Source: Polaromonas sp. (GTDB taxonomy: Bacteria > Pseudomonadota > Gammaproteobacteria > Burkholderiales > Burkholderiaceae_C). Taken from it: a DNA stretch of 47,940 nucleotides. Shown here one piece after another: positions 41,447 to 47,940 of the stretch. A model generated the notes under the pieces. The model searched no databases. It was not told where the DNA came from and saw only the letters and a program-made list of their open reading frames with translations. Within the stretch, counting starts at the first letter, position 1, and every line of letters starts with the position of its first letter. Location: NCBI GenBank assembly GCA_021731285.1, contig JAKFXR010000030.1:1-47940 (forward strand). The letters are read 5' to 3'. The translations under genes were made by a program, and so were the position numbers.

Positions 41447-42421
41447 TCAGGGTGGCTTGGGCGGTGATGCCGGAGCCGCAGGTCTGGCAGGCTCTCCAGG
41501 AAGACCACTTCGAGAAAGGCTCAGTACGTAGGCCGACACAACGTGAATCTGCTCCGCCGTCAGATTGGATGCCTGCGCCGGCATGACATTGTTTTTTCCG
41601 TTCTTGACGATATTCGCAATAGCGGCCTCGCCCCAGCCATGCAACCAGTAGTCATCCGTCAGGTTGGGCGCGCCAAGCGCCTTGTTGCCCTTGCCGTCCA
41701 TGCCGTGGCAGGCGGCACAGGCCGAGAACAATTTTTTGCCGCTGAAAGCCTTGATTTCGTTGTGCGGGCTGGCCGAGAGGGACAACACGTAGTTGGCCAA
41801 CTGGCTGATCTCTGCGTCGCCGCCAATGGCAGCGCCCATGGCCGGCATCACGCCGGTGCGGCCCTGGGTCATGGTCTGCACAATATGCGCGGCGCCCCGC
41901 TCACCGAGCCAGGCCGAATTGGCATTGGTGAGATTGGGATAGGACTTGCTGCCGCGGCCGTCAGAGCCGTGGCACTGAGAACAGTTGTTCATGAACAAAC
42001 GCTCGCCAATGGCCATTGCGCGCGGGTCCTTGGCAAGCGCTTCTGCCGGCTGCACCGCAAACTCGGCGTAAAGCGGAGCCACCTGGGCACGCATGCTGGT
42101 GAGGTCCTGCTTGTGCTCACCCTCGGTGGACCATTTCAGCGAGCCGGAAAAACTGCCCAGACCGGGAAAAATCACCAGATAGGCAAGGGAGAAAACAATG
42201 GTCAGGATAAACAGCCACATCCACCAGCGAGGCAAGGGATTGTTGTACTCCTGCAGGTTCTCATCCCACACATGGCCCGTGGTGTTGTCAGCCACCTGTC
42301 CGGCTTGCACCGTCACCTTGGCCTTGCCAGCCACCCACAGCAGCCAGCCGCAGCCCAGAATGGACACCAGAGAAATGGCCCCTATGTACCAGGACCAGAA
42401 ACCGTTTGTGAAATCACTCAT
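41447..42421 (-). CDS. ccoP: cbb3 cytochrome c oxidase subunit III (CcoP)
   Basis: A 324-residue diheme cytochrome c. The N-terminal part has two hydrophobic segments (residues about 11-30 and 66-87), then two heme c sites, CSQCH in NNCSQCHGSDGRGSKSYPNL and CAACH in FSACAACHGMDGKGNKALGAPNL, each with downstream Met ligands (MPAMGAAI and MPAQAS). It transfers electrons from cytochrome c to CcoO/CcoN. The C-terminus is Pro-rich (GEPARPAAPASPP). Spacing is 11 bases after ccoQ and 8 before ccoG. Confidence 0.97.
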   Translation of the reverse strand: MSDFTNGFWSWYIGAISLVSILGCGWLLWVAGKAKVTVQAGQVADNTTGHVWDENLQEYNNPLPRWWMWLFILTIVFSLAYLVIFPGLGSFSGSLKWSTEGEHKQDLTSMRAQVAPLYAEFAVQPAEALAKDPRAMAIGERLFMNNCSQCHGSDGRGSKSYPNLTNANSAWLGERGAAHIVQTMTQGRTGVMPAMGAAIGGDAEISQLANYVLSLSASPHNEIKAFSGKKLFSACAACHGMDGKGNKALGAPNLTDDYWLHGWGEAAIANIVKNGKNNVMPAQASNLTAEQIHVVSAYVLSLSRSGLPGEPARPAAPASPPKPP

Positions 42422-42432
42422 GACGCCTGTTC

Positions 42433-42570
42433 CTATTCAGACCGGAAAGGGAGTTGCGCCGCATCGTCAAACCGGGCTTTGCGGGAAGGCATGCAGGTCC
42501 AGACAAGAATTCCCACGAACGCCACGAAAGCGGCAACGGTCACGGCAGTGCGCAGCAGATTGATATCCAT
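42433..42570 (-). CDS. ccoQ: cbb3 oxidase subunit CcoQ, 45 residues
   Basis: A short reading frame between ccoO and ccoP encodes MDINLLRTAVTVAAFVAFVG, then ILVWTCMPSRKARFDDAAQ and LPFRSE. It is a single transmembrane helix with a basic then acidic tail, the normal CcoQ form. GAGG lies six bases before the ATG, and gaps to both neighbours are 11-12 bases. CcoQ stabilises the assembled cbb3 complex in oxygen. It is easily missed because of its size. Confidence 0.93.
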   Translation of the reverse strand: MDINLLRTAVTVAAFVAFVGILVWTCMPSRKARFDDAAQLPFRSE

Positions 42571-42582
42571 GTGAATCCTCCC

Positions 42583-43188
42583 TTATTTCAGGGCAAGGCC
42601 AAGGCCCTGCAAATACGCCACCATCGCGTCCAGCTCGGTCTTGCCCTTGAGCTCGGCCGGTGCGGCGGCAATTTCGGCATCGGTGTAAGGAACCCCGACG
42701 GCCCTGAGGGCCCGCATGTGACGCTGAATCGATTCAGCATCTGCAGGCGTGTTTTCCAGCCAGGGGTAGGCGGGCATGATGGATTCGGGCACGAGGTCAC
42801 GCGGGCTGATCAAATGCAGGCGCTGCCATTCATCGCTGTACTTGCCACCCACGCGGTGCAGATCCGGACCGGTACGTTTGCTGCCCCATTGAAAGGGATG
42901 GTCGTAGACAAACTCACCGGCAACCGAGTAGTGCCCGTAGCGCAGGGTTTCGGCAACCAGAGGCCGGATCATCTGGGAGTGACAGTTGTAGCAACCTTCA
43001 CGCACATAGATATCGCGACCCACAATTTTCAGGGGGGAGTCCGGCACCAGCCCCTTGACTGGCTGCGTGGTGGATTTCTGGAAAAACAGGGGAACAATTT
43101 CAACCAGCCCGCCAACCGCAATGACAGCCAGGATCAGGACAATCAACAACCAGTTGCTGGTTTCGACTTTTTCATGTGAGAACGACAT
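42583..43188 (-). CDS. ccoO: cbb3 cytochrome c oxidase subunit II (CcoO)
   Basis: A 201-residue monoheme cytochrome c with an N-terminal anchor (NWLLIVLILAVIAVGGLVEIVPLFF), the heme site CYNCH in VREGCYNCHSQMIRPLVAETLRYG, and a C-terminal Met ligand region near ESIMPAYPWLENT. It takes electrons from CcoP to the heme-copper subunit CcoN. It lies 12 bases after ccoN and 12 bases before ccoQ. Confidence 0.98.
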   Translation of the reverse strand: MSFSHEKVETSNWLLIVLILAVIAVGGLVEIVPLFFQKSTTQPVKGLVPDSPLKIVGRDIYVREGCYNCHSQMIRPLVAETLRYGHYSVAGEFVYDHPFQWGSKRTGPDLHRVGGKYSDEWQRLHLISPRDLVPESIMPAYPWLENTPADAESIQRHMRALRAVGVPYTDAEIAAAPAELKGKTELDAMVAYLQGLGLALK

Positions 43189-43200
43189 GGCAGATTTCTT

Positions 43201-44679
43201 TCAGGCGTGGGCCACGGCCGTGGGAATGGTGGCGTCATGGGGCTTTCCGGCCATCGCGGTCATGGCGACGTTCCAGGCCATCACGAGCATGCCGGTCAGG
43301 TAGAGAACACCTCCGAAGAAGCGAACGACATAAAACGGGAAGGTTGCCTTGACGCTCTCGACAAAGGTATACGTCAAGGTACCATCAGCATTGATGGCGC
43401 GCCACATCAGGCCCTGCATCACACCGGCAATCCACATGGCTGCGATGTACAGCACGATGCCGATGGTGGCGATCCAGAAGTGAACTTCAATCGCCTTGAT
43501 GCTGTGCATTTTTTCCCGCCCGAACATGCGGGGAACCAGGTAATACATGGCGCCCATCGAAATGAATCCCACCCAGCCCAGGGTGCCGCCGTGCACGTGG
43601 GCCACATTCCAGTCGGTGTAGTGCGACAGTGCGTTCACGGTTTTAATCGACATCATCGGCCCTTCGAAGGTGGCAATGCCGTAGAAAGACAGCGCCACGA
43701 TCATGAAACGGATGATGGGATCGTCACGCAGCTTGTGCCATGCGCCAGACAGGGTCATCACCCCGTTGATCATGCCGCCCCAGCTGGGCGCCAGCAGGAT
43801 CAGGGAAAAAACCATGCCCAGCGACTGCGTCCAGTCGGGCAAAGCCGTGTAATGCAGGTGGTGCGGGCCGGCCCACATGTAGGTAAATATCAAGGCCCAG
43901 AAATGAACGATGGACAAGCGGTAGGAGTAAACCGGGCGCCCTGCCTGCTTGGGAATGAAGTAGTACACGATGCCGAGAAAGCCGGCGGTCAGAAAAAAGC
44001 CGACAGCATTGTGGCCGTACCACCACTGGACCATGGCGTCCTGAACACCCGCATAGGCCGAGTAGGACTTCATCCAGCCCGCAGGGACCACGGCTGCATT
44101 GACGATGTGAAGCATCGCAACGGCAATGATGAAGGCACCATAAAACCAGTTGGCCACGTAGATGTGCCGCACCTTGCGAATCCCTATCGTGCCAAAAAAC
44201 ACCACCGCATAAGCCACCCAGGTCACCGCAATCAGGATCGCAATGGGCCACTCGAGCTCGGCGTACTCCTTGCCGCGGGTATAACCCATGGGCAGGGAGA
44301 TGGCCGCGGCAACAATCACCGCCTGCCAGCCCCAGAAGTGAAAAGCGGCCAGCTTGTCGGAGATCACCCGCACCTGACAGGTACGCTGTACCACGTAGTA
44401 ACTGGTGGCAAACAGGGCGCAGCCGCCAAAGGCAAAGATGGCGGCGTTGGTGTGCAATGGGCGCAAGCGCCCAAAGGACAACCACGAAATCCCGAAGTTG
44501 AGCTCGGGCCATGCCATTTGAGCCGCGATGAACACGCCGACCAGCATGCTGACCACGCCCCACACCACGGCCATCACGGAAAACTGGCGGACCACCTTGT
44601 CGTTGTAAATCGTGGCATGGGAGGCAGCCCACCCTTGACCGGCAGGCTGAACCAACGGAGCTGGAAGTACGGCACTCAT
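43201..44679 (-). CDS. ccoN: cbb3 cytochrome c oxidase catalytic subunit I (CcoN)
   Basis: A 492-residue, about twelve-helix heme-copper oxidase subunit reducing O2 to water with high affinity. Conserved His-bearing parts are [16 protein letters not shown] (low-spin heme), [18 protein letters not shown] (copper B), [17 protein letters not shown] (copper B His pair) and [19 protein letters not shown] (hemes). The ATG at 44679 has AGGA upstream and gives the CcoN-like start; the frame runs on to 44730 without support. A perfect FNR box is 59 bases upstream. It heads ccoNOQP-ccoGH. Confidence 0.98.
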   Translation of the reverse strand: MSAVLPAPLVQPAGQGWAASHATIYNDKVVRQFSVMAVVWGVVSMLVGVFIAAQMAWPELNFGISWLSFGRLRPLHTNAAIFAFGGCALFATSYYVVQRTCQVRVISDKLAAFHFWGWQAVIVAAAISLPMGYTRGKEYAELEWPIAILIAVTWVAYAVVFFGTIGIRKVRHIYVANWFYGAFIIAVAMLHIVNAAVVPAGWMKSYSAYAGVQDAMVQWWYGHNAVGFFLTAGFLGIVYYFIPKQAGRPVYSYRLSIVHFWALIFTYMWAGPHHLHYTALPDWTQSLGMVFSLILLAPSWGGMINGVMTLSGAWHKLRDDPIIRFMIVALSFYGIATFEGPMMSIKTVNALSHYTDWNVAHVHGGTLGWVGFISMGAMYYLVPRMFGREKMHSIKAIEVHFWIATIGIVLYIAAMWIAGVMQGLMWRAINADGTLTYTFVESVKATFPFYVVRFFGGVLYLTGMLVMAWNVAMTAMAGKPHDATIPTAVAHA

Positions 44680-44738
44680 TAAAAAATCCTGTGTTGCCTG
44701 TGTAGCGGTCAGTGTCTCGCGGCCTGGCAAGTCCCGTA

Positions 44739-44752
44739 TTGATGTGGATCAA
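44739..44752. promoter_or_regulatory. FNR box upstream of ccoN
   Basis: TTGATGTGGATCAA is a perfect TTGAT-N4-ATCAA site. It lies 59 bases upstream of the ccoN ATG and directly after the ccoS stop codon, so ccoNOQP can be transcribed independently of ccoIS. Confidence 0.92.
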
Positions 44753-44760
44753 GCGCCACT

Positions 44761-44931
44761 TCACTTGTCGGGAGCTGCCGGGGAGCCGGGGACTTCGCCT
44801 TCCTGGAAAATGCGTTGACCTTCTTTTTCCATATCTTCAAACTGCCCTGCCCAGACGGCCCAACCCATGAGCCCAAGCACAAGCAGGGCCAGCACCACCG
44901 ACACCGGCACCAGCAAGAACAGGATGTCCAT
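44761..44931 (-). CDS. ccoS: cbb3 oxidase maturation protein CcoS
   Basis: A 56-residue single-helix protein: MDILFLLVPVSVVLALLVLG, then LMGWAVWAGQFEDMEKEGQR and a short polar tail. CcoS is needed for cofactor insertion into the oxidase. The ATG at 44931 shares its A with the TGA of ccoI, so the two are translationally coupled. The frame upstream is antisense noise within ccoI. Confidence 0.94.
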   Translation of the reverse strand: MDILFLLVPVSVVLALLVLGLMGWAVWAGQFEDMEKEGQRIFQEGEVPGSPAAPDK

Positions 44932-47288
44932 CAGTGCGCCTCTTTCATGCGGGCCAGGCGCGAGGCGTTGGCAATGACCAGCAAGGAACTCAGCGCCATG
45001 CCAAGCCCGGCCAGACTGGCCGGCAGCAAGCCGGCCAGGGCCAATGGAACGCAAACAGCGTTGTACAAGGCCGCCCAGCAAAGGTTTTGCCGCACAATGC
45101 GCATGGTGCGGCGGGCATGGGCCAGCATCGCCGCAAGGATCAGCAACTGCCCGCCAGACACCACGAAATCGGACTGTGCCTGCGCCAGGGGAACCGCTTC
45201 TCCGACCGCCACTGACACATGGGCGCTCGCCAGCACCGGGCCGTCGTTGAGCCCGTCACCTACCATCAGCACCCTGCGGCCCTGGCGCTGCAGATTCTTC
45301 AACTGGGCCAGCTTGGCTTCGGGTGTGCAGTCACCTTGCGCATGCGCAACGTCCAGATGACGGGCCACCCGGCTGGTGGCCTCCTGCCGGTCTCCGGACA
45401 AGATTCGCACCTCCAGGCCCGCGGCCTGCAGGGCAGCCACTGCGGCACGGGCGTCGGCGCGAACCTGTTCGTCAAAATCAAATCGCGCCAGCCATCCCGC
45501 ATCGTCGGAAAGAAAAACCGCCAGGGTGCGCCCGGCGCCGGCGGTCGGGCTGTCAAGGCCGCAAAACCGTGCCGATCCGAGCCGCAGCCGTCCCTGCACT
45601 GCGCCGCCCACAGGCGTGGGAAGGCTGCATTCCAGGCCCTGACCGGCGACCTCCCGTGCATCGCGGATGCTCTCCAGCTCCGGCAGATCGGGCATCGCCG
45701 GCACATCATGCGCCGCGGCAACCAGGGCGGAAGACACCGGATGGCGTGAGTGCTGCGCCAGCACGCCTGCCAGTTGCAGCGCCTGCGCGGACGTGACCCC
45801 TTCGCGCGTGGACACCGTCCGCAAACGCATGCGCGTCTCGGTCAGGGTGCCGGTTTTGTCAAAGATGACGGTATCAATGCCTGCCAGTGCTTCAAGCGCC
45901 TGCAGTTGCCGCACCAGCACGCCGCGACGCGCCAGCGCTCCGGCCGAGCTGAGCATGGCGGTCGGCGTCGCCAGCGATAGCGCACACGGACAAGTCACCA
46001 CCAGCACCGCAACGGCCGCCATCAACGCTCTGGCCGGGTCCGTGCTCCACCAGAAAAGCGCCGCCGCACCCGCCGCTGCCAGAACCATCCACAAAAAAGG
46101 GCCCGCCACCCGGTCAGCCAGCAAGGCCAGGCGCGGTTTTTCCACGCATGCGCGCTGCATCAAATCCACCAGCTGCGCATAACGGGTGGACGGCCCGGTC
46201 TGCTCCACCCGTACGTGCACTGCGGCCGACAGGTTGTAGCTTCCGGCCACCACATGCGAGCCTGCCGCACGCGCCACCGGCCGCGACTCTCCTGTCAGCA
46301 GGGCTTCATCTGCAAAAGTATCCCCACGGACGATGGTGCCATCGACCGGAAAAGCGTCCCCGGGCAACACACGGACCACGTCGCCGGCGTGCAGCCGCCG
46401 CACGGTCACCCGCTCAAACCCGCCACTCACCAGAAGCCGCTCGACATGGTCGGGCAGACGCTGCATCAGGCTCTCCAGGGAACCGGCAGTGCGGCTGCGC
46501 AAGCCCTGCTCCATCCAGCGGCCCGTGAGCAGAAAAAACACAAACATGGTCAGCGAGTCGAAATAGACCTCCTGACCCCACCAGCCGTCAGGTTCAAACG
46601 TTGCCGCCGTACTGACGGCAAAGGTGATGGCAATGCCAAGCGCGACCGGCAGATCCATGCTGATGCTGCGCCGCCCCAGGTCGCGCAGGGCGCTGGAAAA
46701 GAAAGGGCGACACGAAAACAGGACAACGGGCAGGCTCATCATCCAGGAGGCCCAGCGCAGCAAACTCTGGATGTCGGGCGTGATCTCGTCCGGCCCCGCG
46801 ACGTAAGCAGGAAACGCGTACATCATCACCTGCATCATGCAGAACCCGGCAACCAGCCAGCGCCACAGGGCCAGCCGGGCCTCCTTGCGGCCGTGGCGGT
46901 GCACGGCAGATGCCTGCATGGCAGGCAACAGTTCATACCCCGCGGCGAGGGCCGCGGTCATCCATTGCGAGGGTTTTGTCAATGAGGCGGACCAGACAAT
47001 GCTGGCGCGCTGACTGGCCGCGCTGACCTGAACCGACACGACACCGCGGATGCCCGAGAGCGCTTGTTCGAGCTTGAGTGCACAGGCGGCGCAATGCATG
47101 CCGCGGACCGCCACCTGGGACTCCCACAGTGCGGCCGCGCCCGCCTGGTCCGTGCGCACTTGCAAGGGGGTGCTGAAGCTGGCCCACTCTTCAGCCTGGT
47201 CCCACAGGTGAAAACCACGAGCGTCCGTTGAGGTCGATGCTCCCGCGTCAACGTCACCCGGGTCAGATGAAAGGACCATGGTTTGCAT
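44931..47288 (-). CDS. ccoI: Copper-translocating P-type ATPase CcoI (FixI)
   Basis: A 785-residue P1B-ATPase delivering copper for cbb3 oxidase. Order: heavy-metal-associated domain with VRGMHCAACALKL (Cys66, Cys69), six to eight membrane segments with the CPC ion site at 433-435 (TCPCALSLATP), TGES actuator loop at 332-335, phosphorylated Asp477 in FDKTGTLTE, nucleotide-binding SRHPVSSAL, and the hinge MVGDGLNDGPVLA. The N-terminus has no second HMA domain. It is followed by ccoS. Start could be ATG 47288 or ATG 47279. An FNR box lies 34 bases upstream. Confidence 0.96.
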   Translation of the reverse strand: MQTMVLSSDPGDVDAGASTSTDARGFHLWDQAEEWASFSTPLQVRTDQAGAAALWESQVAVRGMHCAACALKLEQALSGIRGVVSVQVSAASQRASIVWSASLTKPSQWMTAALAAGYELLPAMQASAVHRHGRKEARLALWRWLVAGFCMMQVMMYAFPAYVAGPDEITPDIQSLLRWASWMMSLPVVLFSCRPFFSSALRDLGRRSISMDLPVALGIAITFAVSTAATFEPDGWWGQEVYFDSLTMFVFFLLTGRWMEQGLRSRTAGSLESLMQRLPDHVERLLVSGGFERVTVRRLHAGDVVRVLPGDAFPVDGTIVRGDTFADEALLTGESRPVARAAGSHVVAGSYNLSAAVHVRVEQTGPSTRYAQLVDLMQRACVEKPRLALLADRVAGPFLWMVLAAAGAAALFWWSTDPARALMAAVAVLVVTCPCALSLATPTAMLSSAGALARRGVLVRQLQALEALAGIDTVIFDKTGTLTETRMRLRTVSTREGVTSAQALQLAGVLAQHSRHPVSSALVAAAHDVPAMPDLPELESIRDAREVAGQGLECSLPTPVGGAVQGRLRLGSARFCGLDSPTAGAGRTLAVFLSDDAGWLARFDFDEQVRADARAAVAALQAAGLEVRILSGDRQEATSRVARHLDVAHAQGDCTPEAKLAQLKNLQRQGRRVLMVGDGLNDGPVLASAHVSVAVGEAVPLAQAQSDFVVSGGQLLILAAMLAHARRTMRIVRQNLCWAALYNAVCVPLALAGLLPASLAGLGMALSSLLVIANASRLARMKEAH

Positions 47289-47322
47289 CGCCCAACACTA
47301 AGGGCTGCAGACGCGCCCGACC

Positions 47323-47336
47323 TTGATATGGATCAA
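47323..47336. promoter_or_regulatory. FNR box between ccoI and usp
   Basis: TTGATATGGATCAA is a perfect FNR site in the divergent gap. It is 53 bases upstream of the usp ATG, the same spacing as at hemN and ccoN (52 and 59), but only 34 from the ccoI ATG. It therefore most likely serves usp, and possibly both. Confidence 0.9.
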
Positions 47337-47389
47337 ACCCGGCCCCATCCACCCGATTAAGGTAGCAGTTGACACATCAGGAGACAACC

Positions 47390-47833
47390 ATGTACCAGCG
47401 TATTCTTGTAGCTACCGATGGATCCGCCCTCTCGCGCAAGGCGGTCAGCAGTGCCATTGCGCTTGCGCAGCTTTCAGGGGCACAACTCGTGGCGCTGCAT
47501 GTCGTCCCGCGTTACCCGGCCAGCTATTTCGAAGGCGGGATTTCCATACCCGCAAGCGCGGTCGCAAAGACTGAAAAAAAGTGGGCAGAGGCGGGCCAGG
47601 CAGTGGTTGAGGCTGTGAAAGCAGCTGCCGAGCGCAAGGGGATCACCGCCAGTGCCGTGACATCCAACTCGGACCTGATTGCCGAATCCATCATTGCGGT
47701 CGCCCGAAAGCACAAATGCGACCTGATCGTGATGGCCTCGCACGGACGGCGCGGCCTCAAACGCCTGCTACTGGGCAGCGAAACCACCCATGTCTTGACC
47801 CATTCTCATGTGCGTGTGCTCGTTCTAAGGTAA
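47390..47833 (+). CDS. Universal stress protein (UspA family)
   Basis: A 147-residue UspA-fold protein. It starts MYQRILVATDGSALSRKAVSSAIALAQ, with the ATP-binding Asp, and ends LIVMASHGRRGLKRLLLGSETTHVLTHSHVRVLVL, carrying the G-x2-G-x9-G(S/T) ATP motif. CAGGAG lies before the ATG at 47390, which is preferred over an in-frame ATG at 47369. Its FNR box suggests induction at low oxygen, as for many universal stress proteins. Confidence 0.95.
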   Translation: MYQRILVATDGSALSRKAVSSAIALAQLSGAQLVALHVVPRYPASYFEGGISIPASAVAKTEKKWAEAGQAVVEAVKAAAERKGITASAVTSNSDLIAESIIAVARKHKCDLIVMASHGRRGLKRLLLGSETTHVLTHSHVRVLVLR

Positions 47834-47865
47834 AACGGCATCCTGCCCTTTGATGGCGGGAATAG

Positions 47866-47888
47866 TTTGCTATATATTTTATAGCAAA
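47866..47888. repeat. TTTGCTATA...TATAGCAAA hairpin at the window end
   Basis: TTTGCTAT-ATATTTT-ATAGCAAA is a near-perfect palindrome and belongs to the stem-only form of the local hairpin repeat. It lies between the convergent usp and the partial gene at the window end and could act as a bidirectional terminator. Confidence 0.5.
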
Positions 47889-47889
47889 A

Positions 47890-47940
47890 TCATGTGACTC
47901 CGACGAACAGCGCCTTGTACTGGTCGCGCAGCAGGTTTTT
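47890..47940 (-). CDS. C-terminal fragment of an unidentified protein (cut by window end)
   Basis: On the minus strand a frame open from the window edge encodes KNLLRDQYKALFVGVT and a TGA at 47892-47890. Codon use and position, converging with usp just beyond a palindrome, are compatible with a real gene end. Sixteen residues are too few to name the protein; the call rests mainly on the gap being otherwise empty. Confidence 0.4.
   Translation of the reverse strand, partial: KNLLRDQYKALFVGVT

Noticed and set aside
43207..44682. A 491-codon plus-strand open frame opposite ccoN
   Set aside because: Antisense shadow of a clear heme-copper oxidase gene; His- and Gly-rich composition typical of such shadows.

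Overview
The window reads as chromosome of a high-GC betaproteobacterium of the order Burkholderiales, most likely family Comamonadaceae (Polaromonas/Rhodoferax-like). Grounds: a phaCAB polyhydroxybutyrate operon, the gene order thrS-infC-rpmI-rplT-pheS-pheT-ihfA-merR-tRNA-Pro, a ccoI-ccoS-ccoNOQP-ccoG oxidase block next to fnr and hemN, and several copies of a short GCTAT...ATAGC hairpin repeat that I associate with this family. The genus is inferred, not proven.

Layout. 1-2.6 kb: the end of a PhoH-type ATPase, a truncated PIN-domain fragment, and a YbaL/Kef-type cation:proton antiporter. 2.7-7.1 kb: the minus-strand operon phaC-phaA-phaB (acetyl-CoA to polyhydroxybutyrate), with a REP-like inverted pair between phaC and phaA and a 268-bp element with 23-bp perfect terminal inverted repeats upstream of phaC. 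7.1-10.5 kb: a small membrane protein, pgeF, a zeta-class glutathione transferase (maleylacetoacetate or maleylpyruvate isomerase), an NADP-dependent MDR oxidoreductase and a secreted Lcl-domain protein.

10.6-23.9 kb is the accessory, most interesting part. A minus-strand GntR(FCD)-azlC-azlD operon diverges, across a palindromic operator candidate, from a plus-strand catabolic cluster: Rieske oxygenase, glutamine-synthetase-like ligase, [2Fe-2S] ferredoxin, ABM-fold small protein, (a marR on the opposite strand broken by an amber codon), orphan TctC binding protein, FAD oxidoreductase, gentisate 1,2-dioxygenase, fumarylpyruvate-hydrolase-type FAH protein and a complete TRAP transporter (dctQ, dctM, dctP). 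Together these suggest uptake, possible gamma-glutamylation, ring hydroxylation and gentisate-type cleavage of an aromatic acid, perhaps an aromatic amine. The substrate cannot be read from the sequence.

23.9-34.6 kb is translation housekeeping: Nudix hydrolase, tRNA-Pro(GGG), a MerR regulator, ihfA, pheT, pheS, rplT, rpmI, infC (ATC start) and thrS, then a small CxxC protein and isocitrate lyase aceA. The long operon contains several apparent RNA control points: a structured leader plus strong intrinsic terminator before thrS, mutually exclusive hairpins before rpmI, and a terminator between rplT and pheS. 35-37.1 kb: a gamma-glutamylcyclotransferase-like protein, an EamA transporter carrying an in-frame repeat insertion, and a DsbD_2/TauE-like membrane protein.

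37.1-47.9 kb is a microaerobic respiration block: hemN, fnr, the cbb3 oxidase genes ccoN, ccoO, ccoQ (45 aa) and ccoP, the assembly genes ccoG, ccoH-like, ccoS and ccoI, and a universal stress protein. Three near-perfect or perfect FNR boxes lie in front of hemN, ccoN and usp/ccoI, so the FNR encoded here probably controls its own neighbourhood. A 16-residue C-terminal fragment of an unidentified gene ends the window.
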